From Stratiformator vulcanicus (lineage in GTDB: Bacteria; Planctomycetota; Planctomycetia; Planctomycetales; Planctomycetaceae), in contig NZ_CP036268.1 in the NCBI RefSeq assembly GCF_007744515.1, positions 1,899,712 to 1,963,711 on the forward strand: a stretch of DNA of 64,000 nucleotides, written 5' to 3'. A program made the translations under genes and the position numbers. The notes beneath the pieces are model-generated. The model was not told where the DNA came from. It saw nothing but the letters and a program-made list of their open reading frames with translations, and made no database searches. Every line of letters begins with the position of its first letter. The stretch's first letter is position 1. Shown one piece after another: positions 16,362 through 25,686 of this stretch.

Positions 16362-17141
16362 TTACCAATTAATGGTTGATTCGCGAAGCGCCCAGCGGAA
16401 GCGAGCCTCCGCTTCAACATCTTCGGCATCGATCGGTATCGCATCAGGAGCGATCGCTCCTTTGACCTTCGGGCTGACGTCGGCCTCGTCGGCACGCTTT
16501 AGCAACTCGCGCAAGACGAATAGGAACGCCGATTCGCCCGACTCGCCGTCGGCATCATCGACCGCATCCGGGCAACGAAGGCCGCGCGGTTCAATACGGA
16601 CGCGGGCAATTGACGGGGCGTGTTCATCTTCTACCTCTGCCAAGAATTCGATCGACGGGGTGAGCCGCTCCGTTTTCCTCTCGACCTCCCGCTGCCAATT
16701 CAAGTCAGATCCGGGATCACCTTCAGGATCAGGCATTTGAAACGGCTGCGACAGCCGCTTTAAAAATTCGACGCGGCGAACGCGACCACCGACGATCACC
16801 TTGATCGCGAACCAAGGAATGCGGTGTCCTGGATTGTCGGCGATCAGTTCGAGTTTGATCGCTTCCGCATCAATTCGCACGACTTTTGGTACGCAGGGGA
16901 TAGGCATCCGCGGAATTGACTCTTGACGAAGAATTGCGTAGCCAAAGCCGCCGCGTTGGAGATTGCCAGCCACGGCCTCTGCGGCATCACGACTGAGTCG
17001 TTCGGCCAAAATGCCACGGCACTGCCTGGCCGCCTGATTGGCGTCCGTTCGCGACATCGCCCCAGCATCAACGAGGACCGCGGCAAATACGGGCCATGGG
17101 GCTTTGGCGGGCTCTGACAGGACTACGCAGTATTCGTCCAT
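16362..17141 (-). CDS. Hypothetical protein
   Basis: 259 residues. I do not recognise a family. It starts with DEYCVVLSEPAKAPWPVFAA and contains an N-terminal helical stretch with QAARQCRGILAERLSRDAA, then alternating beta-like segments and an acidic C-terminal half. No signal peptide or membrane span. Start choice: a strong AGGAGG lies just upstream of adjacent GTG and ATG codons (17144, 17141). It lies downstream of, and on the same strand as, the FAH-family gene and may be its operon partner with a 56-nt gap. Confidence 0.65.
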   Translation of the reverse strand: MDEYCVVLSEPAKAPWPVFAAVLVDAGAMSRTDANQAARQCRGILAERLSRDAAEAVAGNLQRGGFGYAILRQESIPRMPIPCVPKVVRIDAEAIKLELIADNPGHRIPWFAIKVIVGGRVRRVEFLKRLSQPFQMPDPEGDPGSDLNWQREVERKTERLTPSIEFLAEVEDEHAPSIARVRIEPRGLRCPDAVDDADGESGESAFLFVLRELLKRADEADVSPKVKGAIAPDAIPIDAEDVEAEARFRWALRESTINW

Positions 17142-17197
17142 CACGATCGCCCCTCCTACGATATGCTGATGTGAAATGCGACGGTTCGCGTTTTCGT

Positions 17198-18073
17198 TCA
17201 ATCGGGCTCGGCGACGACCGGATTCGACAGCGTCCCGAGGTCGTCGATCGAAATCTCGACGTGATCGCCCCCTTGCAGATAAACCGGAGGCGTGCGGGCA
17301 TCGCCGACGCCCGGAGGCGTGCCGGTGAAGATCACGTCGCCCGGTTCGAGGGTGATCAGTTGCGAGACGTGGGCGATCAATTCGTCGATCCCGAAAATGA
17401 ATTCCTTCGTGCTGCCCGACTGCATCGTCTGTCCGTTCAGTGACAAAGTCACGTCCAATGCATGGGGATCGCCGACTTCGTCAGGCGTGACGAGATAGGG
17501 TCCGAGTGGTGCGAAGGAATCCGGATTCTTGCCGAGTGTCCATTGCCCGCCCGGCCGACCCTTCTGCCAGTCGCGGGCCGAGACGTCGTGCCCGATTGTG
17601 TATCCGGCGACGTGCTCGAAGGCCGACTCTTTCGAGATGTGCTTGCCGCGCTTGCCGATCACGACGACCAACTCGGCCTCGAAATCAACTTTCGAAGACA
17701 CCCGCGGCAGTACGATGGGATCACCCGGACCGATCACGCACGAGGAAAATTTCACGAAGCAAACCGGCTCCGAAGGGATTTCGGCCCCGGTCTCGACGGC
17801 GTGATCCCGATAGTTCAGACCGATGCAAAGCACCTTGCCGGGGAGAGGGACCGGTGCGGCAAGACGCCCTTCGACGAAATCGCCGGCGGCGCGTCCGGCA
17901 TTAAAGGCTGACTCGGCCCGATGCAGCCCGTCCGGCTCGCTCAGGATGTCGATCATCGACGGTCGCGAGCCGAGATCTTCGTCCCGCAACCTGACGAACC
18001 TCGGCTCGTCCTGTGATAGATCGACGCCGACTGCTTGCGTCCCTTCGTCCGCGTGAATCGTCGCCAACCGCAT
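17198..18073 (-). CDS. Fumarylacetoacetate hydrolase (FAH) family enzyme
   Basis: 291 residues from the ATG at 18073, which follows a good GGAGG site seven nt upstream. FAH-fold enzymes hydrolyse, decarboxylate or hydrate 2-oxo acids with a bound divalent metal. Visible motifs: LCIGLNYRDHAVETG, the metal-binding acidic pair in KVDFEAELVVVIGK, GYTIGHDVSARDWQ and IFTGTPPGVGD. Its closest biochemical type (fumarylpyruvate hydrolase, 2-hydroxyhepta-diene-dioate isomerase or acylpyruvase) cannot be told. It begins 41 nt after the antiporter gene ends on the same strand, so the two are probably co-transcribed. Confidence 0.9.
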   Translation of the reverse strand: MRLATIHADEGTQAVGVDLSQDEPRFVRLRDEDLGSRPSMIDILSEPDGLHRAESAFNAGRAAGDFVEGRLAAPVPLPGKVLCIGLNYRDHAVETGAEIPSEPVCFVKFSSCVIGPGDPIVLPRVSSKVDFEAELVVVIGKRGKHISKESAFEHVAGYTIGHDVSARDWQKGRPGGQWTLGKNPDSFAPLGPYLVTPDEVGDPHALDVTLSLNGQTMQSGSTKEFIFGIDELIAHVSQLITLEPGDVIFTGTPPGVGDARTPPVYLQGGDHVEISIDDLGTLSNPVVAEPD

Positions 18074-18114
18074 CGCAGGCCCTCCGATGTCGATGTCGTT
18101 TTCCGCCGGGGAGA

Positions 18115-19806
18115 TCAACCGATTCTCGGCGGTGCCTCATCCGGCGGCAGGTCCCCTGTTTCCTCGGCCTTACCCATCGACCACTTCAGCAACGGCGGCG
18201 TTACGACCGTGGTCACCATAACCATCACGACGACCGATGCGTACGTGCTGGTGTCAATCACCGATTCACCGTGACTGACCAGCTTACGGCCTTCATTGGC
18301 GAAGATCAGGCCGACTTCGCCCCGCGGGATCATTCCGAGGCCGACTGATAGCTTATTGAGGCCTGGTTCCCGAACACCCAGCGAGCAAATCTGCTTTCCG
18401 ATCACGGCTGCGATAATGAGCAGCGTGGCCAGTCCCCACACGCTGGAGTCGAGGAAGCTCATCAGGTCGACCTGCATGCCCATTTCGACGAAGAAGATCG
18501 GAACGAAAATCGCCGTCAGTGGACGTATTGCCTCTTCGAGTTCGACCGCTTCCTTCGTCTCCAGTTCCTCGTATTGCACACGCTCCAAGATGAGCCCGGC
18601 CGCAAAGGCTCCGACGATCGTGGCCAAGCCCATGTAGTTGGCTAAGAAGGCGAACAGGAAGCAGATTACCAGCGCGAAGGTCACCAACAGCCCGTGTCCG
18701 CGGAGCGAACTGGCATAATTAAATACAGCTCCGGGGAAATTCAGGTTACCCAGCAGCAACGCACCGCCGAGAAATCCGATTGCCAGGAGGACGATTTGGA
18801 CGATCTGCCATTCCAGCGATGTCGCTCCATGCTCAGAGGCGTCGTCGATGACCGCAACAGATGCGGCTTCGCCGCCCTCGGCGAGCGTGGCGTTCGCATC
18901 TGTCGGAGGTGGTCCGGCTGCTGATGCGGCCGCGATCGCGCCCGAGACGACTGCCAGCACGATCAGGCCGAGAACATCGTCGATGACGGCAGCACCCAGG
19001 ATGATCTGTGACTCGGTATCTTGACTCCGCCCGATATCTTTGAGCACGCGGGCGGTGATCCCGACGCTCGTCGCACACAAGGTCGCCCCGAGGAACAGCG
19101 GAACCTCCCAACCGTCGAAAAAGAGCATCCCGACGCCGTAGCCGAGGGCGATCGGGGCGACGACTCCGAGAATCGCGACGATCGCTGAACTGACGCCGAC
19201 CTTCATCATCTCGCCGACCGTTGACTCAAGGCCGACTTCGAACAGCAGTAAGACGACGCCGATCTCCGCGAGAATGTAAAGGATCGCCCCCGGGTCGAAC
19301 CCGTCCGGATGAGCGCCTGATGCCGGAGGCTCCATGAAGTGCAGCACATTGATGCCGACGAGGCTGTCGAGGTTGCCAATGATAATGCCGACCGTCAGTT
19401 CCCCAAGAACCGCCGGCATCCCGACCCGCTCGCAGAGGTCCCCGCCGATTTTGGCGAAGAATAAAATGACCACGATTCCAGCTAGAACCGGTGCGACGGG
19501 ATTGGCGTGGCCGCCACCGTGATCGTCGCCCCCGGCTCCGCCATGGGAGTCGCCGTGCGCCGCATCATGCTCACCTTCGGCGTGCTCGCCGTCATGGTGG
19601 TCGTGGTCAGAATCGTCGGCCGACCCGGCCTCCACTTGCTCGCCCGACTCCGTCTGGGCGAATACGTACGCCCCCGGCTGAAGGTCGTGCAGAAGGACTG
19701 CCGCAAACAGGAGGGTCAAGAACCCCCAGAATTTGCGTTTACCGATTGGCGACAGCGACGAATACCGCGAACCAGCGCGGCCGAACAAACTGGTCGATGA
19801 AGACAC
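18115..19806 (-). CDS. CPA2 cation:proton antiporter with His-rich N-terminal loop
   Basis: 563-residue membrane protein of the NhaA/NapA-KefB fold. After an N-terminal hydrophobic segment (27-50) comes a histidine/aspartate-rich stretch at about 65-101 (HDHHDGEH, GDSHGGAG, GDDHGGGH), then about 12 spans. The ion-binding double Asp is in AAVIDDVLGL near residues 276-278; GLESTV and the LCATSVGITARVL motif are typical. It exchanges Na+ or K+ for protons. The His-rich region is probably extracytoplasmic and could bind metal or sense pH (inference). No C-terminal TrkA-N domain is present. First gene of a likely two- or three-gene minus-strand operon. Confidence 0.9.
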   Translation of the reverse strand: MSSSTSLFGRAGSRYSSLSPIGKRKFWGFLTLLFAAVLLHDLQPGAYVFAQTESGEQVEAGSADDSDHDHHDGEHAEGEHDAAHGDSHGGAGGDDHGGGHANPVAPVLAGIVVILFFAKIGGDLCERVGMPAVLGELTVGIIIGNLDSLVGINVLHFMEPPASGAHPDGFDPGAILYILAEIGVVLLLFEVGLESTVGEMMKVGVSSAIVAILGVVAPIALGYGVGMLFFDGWEVPLFLGATLCATSVGITARVLKDIGRSQDTESQIILGAAVIDDVLGLIVLAVVSGAIAAASAAGPPPTDANATLAEGGEAASVAVIDDASEHGATSLEWQIVQIVLLAIGFLGGALLLGNLNFPGAVFNYASSLRGHGLLVTFALVICFLFAFLANYMGLATIVGAFAAGLILERVQYEELETKEAVELEEAIRPLTAIFVPIFFVEMGMQVDLMSFLDSSVWGLATLLIIAAVIGKQICSLGVREPGLNKLSVGLGMIPRGEVGLIFANEGRKLVSHGESVIDTSTYASVVVMVMVTTVVTPPLLKWSMGKAEETGDLPPDEAPPRIG

Positions 19807-20021
19807 AGGAGATCCTTCTGAGTCGGGCTATCCATGGGCCGATGGGCGTCAGTGGGCGACACTATAGTGCGAGCGGGGCGTCAGCGAAACGCATCGCCGG
19901 TGCGGCTTGCTGACAGGGGACACTTGCCCATACCGGTGGCGAGCTGGTCTAGCCTCGATCGCGACTGTCGACGTAGACTTCCCCCTGTTCCCAATTTGCA
20001 ATTTCCAAAGTTCTAAAGCCC

Positions 20022-20882
20022 ATGCGCCATTTTTTGCCCAAGGGATTGACCATCGTTTTGATCGCGATGGCAGTGCTGATCGCGGCCGCCGCGCCGGCCC
20101 TCGCAGCCGATCCCCCGGCTGAGGTCGCCGATGGAGCGCGTTCGCTCTCGCTCACGCAACTTCTCGAAGCCGGTGGTTACATCGGATACGGGATTTTGGC
20201 CCTGAGTATCGCCATGGTTGCTTCAATCGTGCAGCACCTGATCCGCCTGCGGAAGTCGGCTTTCATGCCGTCGGGTGTGGCCGAAGACGTTCACCGCTGT
20301 ATCGCGGCGGGGGAATACGGAGCGGCCCAAGAGATCTGTCGGCAGCGCTCGGGGCTGCTCACACACATGCTTTCTTCCGGTCTGGCGGAGGTCTCGCTCG
20401 GTTACACCGCCGTTGAAAAGGCGATGGAAGACGCGAGTACGGAGTTCGCCGCTCGACTGTTCCGCAAGATCGACACCCTCTCGACGATCGGCACCATCGC
20501 CCCGATGCTCGGTCTGATGGGGACCGTGTGGGGGATGATCCTGGCATTCCTCGAATTTGAAACCAAAGCCAATCCCCAAGTGGCCGAACTTGCCCCCGGC
20601 ATCTATCGGGCGCTCGTGACGACGCTGCTCGGCCTCGGTGTCGCTGTCCCGGCCCTGACGGCGTTCGCGTTTCTGCGAAACCGCATCGACGAACTGGTCG
20701 CCGAGACCTCTTTACTCGCGGAGCAAGTGTTCGCTGACTTCAAGCGGACCCGCGGCCGTCGCACGAAAGAGTCCCGAAAGGCCGACGCCAGTAGGGAAGC
20801 GGTCGGCCGACCGTTGCCTCAACCACCCGGTTCCGGTCAGTCGGTGCCGTCGGTCACTCTCACTCGGGAGCGACAGGCATGA
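20022..20882 (+). CDS. MotA/TolQ/ExbB proton-channel protein
   Basis: 286 residues. It has a signal-like N-terminus (residues 1-28, ending APALAA) before the first channel helix (about 49-67), and the paired helices of the family near 145-185 (TLSTIGTIAPMLGLMGTVWGM, the conserved TIGxxAPxLGLxGTV pattern) and 195-220. Extra N-terminal signal peptides are common in planctomycete ExbB proteins. Its stop overlaps the start of the first ExbD gene (ATGA), so they are translationally coupled; together they form a proton-driven motor powering transport or envelope work. Confidence 0.92.
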   Translation: MRHFLPKGLTIVLIAMAVLIAAAAPALAADPPAEVADGARSLSLTQLLEAGGYIGYGILALSIAMVASIVQHLIRLRKSAFMPSGVAEDVHRCIAAGEYGAAQEICRQRSGLLTHMLSSGLAEVSLGYTAVEKAMEDASTEFAARLFRKIDTLSTIGTIAPMLGLMGTVWGMILAFLEFETKANPQVAELAPGIYRALVTTLLGLGVAVPALTAFAFLRNRIDELVAETSLLAEQVFADFKRTRGRRTKESRKADASREAVGRPLPQPPGSGQSVPSVTLTRERQA

Positions 20883-21289
20883 GGGTCGCCGCCTCGAATC
20901 GACGTGGCGGCTTGCGATTCAATGTCACGCCGCTGATCGACGTCATCTTCATCCTGATCATCTTCTTTCTGGTGGCGAGCCATTTCGTCCGGACCGAATC
21001 ACGAGAGGATGTCAGTCTACCGCTCGCCGCCTCGCGGGAACACGAGTCACCACCGCGAAAACTGGTGATCACGGTGACGGAGGATCTCCGGGTCTTGGTG
21101 GGCAGCCGTGCGGAGGACCGCGATGCAGCCGAGCAAATGATTATAGCGGAGGCAAACAAAGGTGATGAGCCATTTGAAATCCGGATTCGGGCCGATAAGT
21201 CGGTCCCGTTCCGGGAGGTCGAGCCGCTGTTGATCGCTTGCGCGAAGGCGGGCATCAACGACGTCAAATTCGCAGTCGTACCGGAATGA
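20879..21289 (+). CDS. ExbD/TolR-family biopolymer transport protein 1
   Basis: 136 residues with one membrane span. It has the N-terminal family signature FNVTPLIDVIFILIIFFLV (Asp in PLIDV is the proton-binding residue) followed by a periplasmic domain. ATGA overlap with the ExbB-like gene. It is the first of two ExbD paralogues in the set. Confidence 0.92.
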   Translation: MRVAASNRRGGLRFNVTPLIDVIFILIIFFLVASHFVRTESREDVSLPLAASREHESPPRKLVITVTEDLRVLVGSRAEDRDAAEQMIIAEANKGDEPFEIRIRADKSVPFREVEPLLIACAKAGINDVKFAVVPE

Positions 21290-21290
21290 T

Positions 21291-21351
21291 CAGCGGGCGC
21301 AGCCCGCCGCCCTATCTCTCACCACTCACCAATAACCGCTTACCTCTTTCC
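21291..21351 (+). promoter_or_regulatory. Repeat-derived leader before second exbD
   Basis: The 62-nt spacer starts with a degenerate copy of the GCGGGC-GCAGCCCGCC repeat (about 21291-21315) and continues with a 36-nt CT-rich leader, 21316-21351, that abuts the ATG. The same leader, 31 of 36 positions identical without gaps, abuts the ATG at 36324 of an unrelated gene. No Shine-Dalgarno is present in either. Confidence 0.55.
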
Positions 21352-21801
21352 ATGCGTATCCCTCGCCACGAAATCGATCGCAGTGCTGCCGCCGATCAGG
21401 CGATGACGCCGATGATTGACGTGGTTTTCCTGCTGCTGATTTTTTTCGTCTGCGCTTCGGTCGGTCAGACACCGGAGCTTCTGCTGGCGACGGAATTGGC
21501 CGGCGGAAAGATCGCCTCAAGCGTCTCTCCGGAGGACCAGCCACCACCGCTGGGTGAGTTATGGATTCGGCTGAGTAGGGCAGGCGAGGCCACGGCCGCG
21601 ACTGTTAACGGCGTCACGCATCCCGATCTCGATGCCCTCGAAGCCGTGCTCGACGGATTAGTTGAGGCCGAAGCAGCCTCCGAAATGCCCGCGATCCTCG
21701 ACGTCGGCCCCGAAGTCCCGACCGGTGAAGTCATCCGCGTCTACGACGCCTGCGTCTCCGGCGGCTTCCAGTCAATCCACTTCGCGACCGACGCGGAGTA
21801 G
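21352..21801 (+). CDS. ExbD/TolR-family biopolymer transport protein 2
   Basis: 149 residues from the ATG at 21352. It has the single span with TPMIDVVFLLLIFFVCAS (proton-binding Asp in PMIDV) and a periplasmic domain, diverged from the preceding ExbD in its last 100 residues. ExbB-ExbD-ExbD sets are common in planctomycetes; two different ExbD subunits could form a mixed motor. The downstream secretin-like gene may be part of the same envelope function, but a repeat-filled 230-nt spacer separates them. Confidence 0.92.
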   Translation: MRIPRHEIDRSAAADQAMTPMIDVVFLLLIFFVCASVGQTPELLLATELAGGKIASSVSPEDQPPPLGELWIRLSRAGEATAATVNGVTHPDLDALEAVLDGLVEAEAASEMPAILDVGPEVPTGEVIRVYDACVSGGFQSIHFATDAE

Positions 21802-21827
21802 CCGGTCGTTCGAGCGTCGAGCCTCAT

Positions 21828-21938
21828 ACAATCCGCGCACGAAGTAAGCGGATTATGGGCCCTCAGACAAGCCGCGCACGAACTAAGCGGATTATGGGCG
21901 AGCCGAAGAGTGATCCGCTTACTTCGTGCGCGGCTTGT
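21828..21938. repeat. Intergenic repeat family B, three copies (two inverted)
   Basis: 27-nt motif copies at 21828-21854 and 21867-21893 (minus orientation, each followed by 'atgggc') and 21912-21938 (plus orientation). The mixed orientation means copies 2 and 3 can pair as a long stem, unlike the direct arrays at 11756 and 61657. Confidence 0.88.
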
Positions 21939-22031
21939 TGAAATGCGTCGCGAACAGCGTTTTCTGCAGGCATCGGGCGGAACTCATGTGCCCGTCCGAC
22001 TCATCCGCCTGCCACGAAGACCGAGAGCCCA

Positions 22032-23507
22032 ATGCGACTGATAATTTTTTGGGTTGCTGTCGTTTGCGGATTCATCGCTCTGACCACATCGGGCGTTTTC
22101 GGGCAATATCACTTGTCCGACACAGGGCTTCCTGCTCAGCCCATTCCCGCGTCAGGATGCGTCGGGGTTGGAGCCGGGAGCGGGTTTTTCCAACTCGATG
22201 AAAAAGCATCCTGCTGTGCTCCATTTCCGAAGCCCAAGTCCCTTCGCCACGGCGAAGAAATAGCGAGGCCGCCTGCCGACTCCGCCCGCGTTGCTGAGTC
22301 CATCACCTCACAGGATGAGATCGACGCGAAGGTCTATGCGGCACTGTTGGCTCCAACTTCCGTTGATTTTGACAACACTACGCTGCGCTCGGCACTGAAC
22401 CAGTTCAAGGCGAAGCTGAAGGCCAATCTCGTGATCGACGAGCGAGCACTCCTCGATGACGGCATCAAACTGGATGAGCAACACGTCACGCTGAGGCTCG
22501 ACGACATCCCGGCGACCATCGCAATTGATGAAGTACTCAAGCCGTTTCATCTGAGCGGAAGCGTGCGCGATGGGTATTACGTAATCACGACACAAACTGA
22601 GTCCGATGAGAGCAGGGCGTCGGAAGTCTTCGAAGTCAGCGACCTGTGTGCCGTCGAGTATCAAGACGGTTCGAGCGGCTTCGATGCCACGGGTCTATTG
22701 TCCGTCATCCAGCAGACGACATCGGGCCCATGGATGAACAGCGAGGGCGGACGCTTGAATCAAATCGAATTTGGCGACCAATTAATCCTTTCCTTTGAGG
22801 CCCCCGATTACTTGCTGGCGGAGGTCACCGTCGTGCTGAGCCGGTTGCGGCGAGCTCGAGAGGGCACCATCGAGCTGCCGATCGACAAGCGATGGTCACC
22901 GCGGGCTAAGTTCGCGGTCAACGCGGTCAGGCTCCGAGAACGCGCCAGCTCTCAACTCAGAGGCGCTCTCAAAAAGGAAATTACCGTCGCCTTCGATGAC
23001 AAACCGCTTCAAGAGGTGAAGGATGAATTGGCTTTGGAACTCGGTCATCCCATTCTCATCGATGAAGTGGCGTTGCACGACGACGGCATCGACGCGATGG
23101 CCGAGGTCAACGCCGACCTTCGGGAGATTGCGATCGAATCGATCCTGCAGGTCGCTCTTGAGCAGCTCAACCTCGTCATCAGAAATGAAGGACATTTCCT
23201 GCGGATCACCACTCCAACAACGAACTTCGATTTTCCCGAGACGGCGGTTTATCCGGTGGGCGACCTCGCGGCCGAACTTAGAGCGGGCGAACCAATCACG
23301 CTCGACTTCGATCGGGTCGCCTTGCTTCTGAGGCCGATCGGCCGCCCTTGGCTCAGTCTGGACGGCCGCGGCGGGTCGATGATCCCGTTCGGGACCGGCG
23401 ATCTCGCGGCCCTCGTCATTCGGTGTGACCAGCAGACGCACGCCAAGGTCGCGGCACTATTACACCGTATCCGAACCCTGCGACTTCGAGACGCGTCCGC
23501 AAAGTAG
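22032..23507 (+). CDS. Secreted protein with two secretin/STN-like domains
   Basis: 491 residues with a signal peptide (1-24). Two similar modules are visible: about 105-195 (VDFDNTTLRSALNQFKAKL, VIDERALLDDGIKL, IDEVLKPFHLS, GYYVITT) and about 317-400 (VAFDDKPLQEVKDELALEL, LIDEVALHDDGID, ILQVALEQLNLVI, HFLRITT). Each has the beta-alpha-beta pattern of the STN/secretin N0 domain. Each is followed by a diverged module beginning EVFEVSDL and AVYPVGDL, so the whole protein is an internal duplication. No secretin pore domain follows. Probably periplasmic; function unknown. Confidence 0.8.
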   Translation: MRLIIFWVAVVCGFIALTTSGVFGQYHLSDTGLPAQPIPASGCVGVGAGSGFFQLDEKASCCAPFPKPKSLRHGEEIARPPADSARVAESITSQDEIDAKVYAALLAPTSVDFDNTTLRSALNQFKAKLKANLVIDERALLDDGIKLDEQHVTLRLDDIPATIAIDEVLKPFHLSGSVRDGYYVITTQTESDESRASEVFEVSDLCAVEYQDGSSGFDATGLLSVIQQTTSGPWMNSEGGRLNQIEFGDQLILSFEAPDYLLAEVTVVLSRLRRAREGTIELPIDKRWSPRAKFAVNAVRLRERASSQLRGALKKEITVAFDDKPLQEVKDELALELGHPILIDEVALHDDGIDAMAEVNADLREIAIESILQVALEQLNLVIRNEGHFLRITTPTTNFDFPETAVYPVGDLAAELRAGEPITLDFDRVALLLRPIGRPWLSLDGRGGSMIPFGTGDLAALVIRCDQQTHAKVAALLHRIRTLRLRDASAK

Positions 23508-23653
23508 CGTGCCTGACCGCTTCCCGTTAATCTTTCGCGACCGGAGCGGTTTCCGTAATCGCTCCATTGTGACGGCGCAGGGAGGCTGCCGCCCCGGCCA
23601 ACGAGTCGACGGCCTTCCGGCACGAGCCTAACGACCGCGATTGACACTCACTC

Positions 23654-25042
23654 ATGCCCGCCCCGCTGTTCGGTGCGACCATCGCCGAGATGCTTTCAGG
23701 CCAATTCGGCCTGCCGGAGGCGCTTGCGATCTTCACAGCTGCGGCGATACACGCGTTCGTTCTGATTAACCTGTTCGGCCTCGTCCCACTCGTCGCAATT
23801 TGGGCGGAGCGAAAGGTTTCCGGTCGCATCCAGGATCGACTCGGCCCGACGCGTGTCGGCGGTAAATTCGGTTGGCTGCAGGGGCTTGCCGACGGTATCA
23901 AACTGATTCAAAAAGAAGACCTCGCCCCGGCTTCGGCGGACCGATGGCTCTTCCGAATGGCCCCATATCTGGCCGCCATCGCAGCATTCGGCGGCTTTCT
24001 CGTCCTGCCGTTCTCGCGTGATTGGGTCGCGTATGCCTCCAGCGCAGGCCTGTTCCTCCTTCTTGCGATCGTCTCGATCGGGGTCGTTGGGATCGTCTTC
24101 GCGGGATACGCCAGCGGCTCGAAATGGTCGTTATTCGGAGGGATGCGCGAGGCCGCTCAGATGGTCAGCTATGAAATCCCGCTCTCGATCTGCGCCGTCA
24201 TCCCGGTTGTGGCGGTCGGATCGCTCGATCTTTCCGTGATCGGTGAGACCCAAAGCGGGTGGTTCTTTCCGAACTGGCTGGTCTTTCATAACCCGTTCGT
24301 ACTCATCGCGTTCATCATCTACTTCACCGTCGCCACGGCCGAGTGCAAACGGGCCCCGTTCGATCTCGCGGAAGCGGAAAGCGAGCTGGTGGGGGGCTTC
24401 CACACCGAGTACGCCAGCATGAGATGGGCACTGTTCATGCTCGCTGAATACGGGCACATGTTCCTTGTCAGCGTCATTGCGGCAGTGTTGTTTCTTGGGG
24501 CTTGGTTCAGCGGAATTCCATTGATCGACGGCGCCATCGGCTCGTTGCGAACATGGAGTCCCGATGTCGGGATCGAAGGACTTTCGATCGGGGCTTATCT
24601 TGCCAATGCGGTCGGTGCGAGCATCGTCCTCGCAAAGGGCGGCCTTGGCGTCATCGTGCAAATTTGGGTTCGCTGGACTCTCCCGCGACTGCGAATCGAT
24701 CAGGTGATGGCGACCTGCCTAAAGTACTTAATTCCAATTAGTTGCTTTCTGTTCCTCGGCACGATTCTTTGGCCGCTGGTTCTCGCAACCACGCTCGGCC
24801 GCACGAGCTTGTTGGACTATCCGACGGCGTTGACTGAGCCGATCGGAGTCCGAGCCGCCCGCGCCGCAGCGGCCTCCCCGGCCAATCGCGCGTCCCATGC
24901 TGCGGAGGGCGTTCCCGCAAGCGATGAAGAGGACGACGGCACGCCCGACAGCGGCTCAGGACCGGTTACAGAACAGTTTAAGAAAGCTGATCAGCCTTGG
25001 CTGCTCGACTCTCCCGACTCGCCGACGGAGGTCGTTGAATGA
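23654..25042 (+). CDS. nuoH: NADH-quinone oxidoreductase subunit H
   Basis: Membrane subunit linking the peripheral arm of complex I to the proton pumps and forming the quinone-binding chamber. 462 residues; the core ends near residue 385. Motifs: WAERKVSGRIQDRLGPTRVG, LADGIKLIQKEDLAP, EAAQMVSYEIPLS and the acidic AECKRAPFDLAEAESELVGGFHTEY loop. About 70 extra C-terminal residues form an Ala-, Glu- and Asp-rich tail not found in typical 325-residue NuoH. First gene of a six-gene cluster with a 4-nt overlap to nuoJ; nuoI is absent between them. Confidence 0.97.
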   Translation: MPAPLFGATIAEMLSGQFGLPEALAIFTAAAIHAFVLINLFGLVPLVAIWAERKVSGRIQDRLGPTRVGGKFGWLQGLADGIKLIQKEDLAPASADRWLFRMAPYLAAIAAFGGFLVLPFSRDWVAYASSAGLFLLLAIVSIGVVGIVFAGYASGSKWSLFGGMREAAQMVSYEIPLSICAVIPVVAVGSLDLSVIGETQSGWFFPNWLVFHNPFVLIAFIIYFTVATAECKRAPFDLAEAESELVGGFHTEYASMRWALFMLAEYGHMFLVSVIAAVLFLGAWFSGIPLIDGAIGSLRTWSPDVGIEGLSIGAYLANAVGASIVLAKGGLGVIVQIWVRWTLPRLRIDQVMATCLKYLIPISCFLFLGTILWPLVLATTLGRTSLLDYPTALTEPIGVRAARAAAASPANRASHAAEGVPASDEEDDGTPDSGSGPVTEQFKKADQPWLLDSPDSPTEVVE

Positions 25043-25605
25043 GTCTGGAACTGCTTCTCTTCGGATTCCTCGCTCTCGTCACTTGTGGCGGTGCACTCGC
25101 GGTCGTCATCACGCCGAATGTTGTGCGAATGGCGTTCTGGCTAATTGTTTCGCTCGGCGGCGTCTCAGGTCTCTACTTTCTGCTTGGGGCCGATTTTGTC
25201 GGGGCAACACAACTCTTAATCTACGTCGGCGGAACGGTCGTACTCTTAATTTTCGGCGTGATGCTCACGGCGACCGGCCCTTATGTCCGCATGGAAATTT
25301 CCAAGTTCGAGAAAGTTATCACAGGGTTCATCGGGCTGGGTCTGTTCGGAGTCCTCTGTTCGGCAGCCGTCGCAACCGACTGGTCGCCCGCGATCACTGC
25401 ACCAGGCGACTCCGTTTACGCCCAAGGCGACACAACAAGACCGCTCGGCCTAAAGCTCTTAGGAATTGGAAATGTTCCCGGTGGAGAGACCGGCATCGGT
25501 TTCCTTCTGCCATTTGAAATCGTGTCGATTCACCTGCTGGTCGTGTTAATCGCCGCGGCCTATTTGGCCAGAGCAAAACGACGTTCCGAACCCGGCGATG
25601 ATTAA
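25039..25605 (+). CDS. nuoJ: NADH-quinone oxidoreductase subunit J
   Basis: 188-residue membrane subunit of complex I with five spans. It has the conserved LLGADFVGATQLLIYVGGTVVLLIFGVML region (in part: GADFVGATQLLIYVGG near 53-68) containing the pi-bulge helix. The ATG overlaps the nuoH stop by 4 nt (ATGA), indicating coupled translation. Confidence 0.96.
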   Translation: MSLELLLFGFLALVTCGGALAVVITPNVVRMAFWLIVSLGGVSGLYFLLGADFVGATQLLIYVGGTVVLLIFGVMLTATGPYVRMEISKFEKVITGFIGLGLFGVLCSAAVATDWSPAITAPGDSVYAQGDTTRPLGLKLLGIGNVPGGETGIGFLLPFEIVSIHLLVVLIAAAYLARAKRRSEPGDD

Positions 25606-25686
25606 TTCACAAGTATCCCAAGCGTCAAACGAATAAACCTTAGTCTGCCTGATCACAAGAAACTCCTGTTCGTTCAGTGCTGTCCC

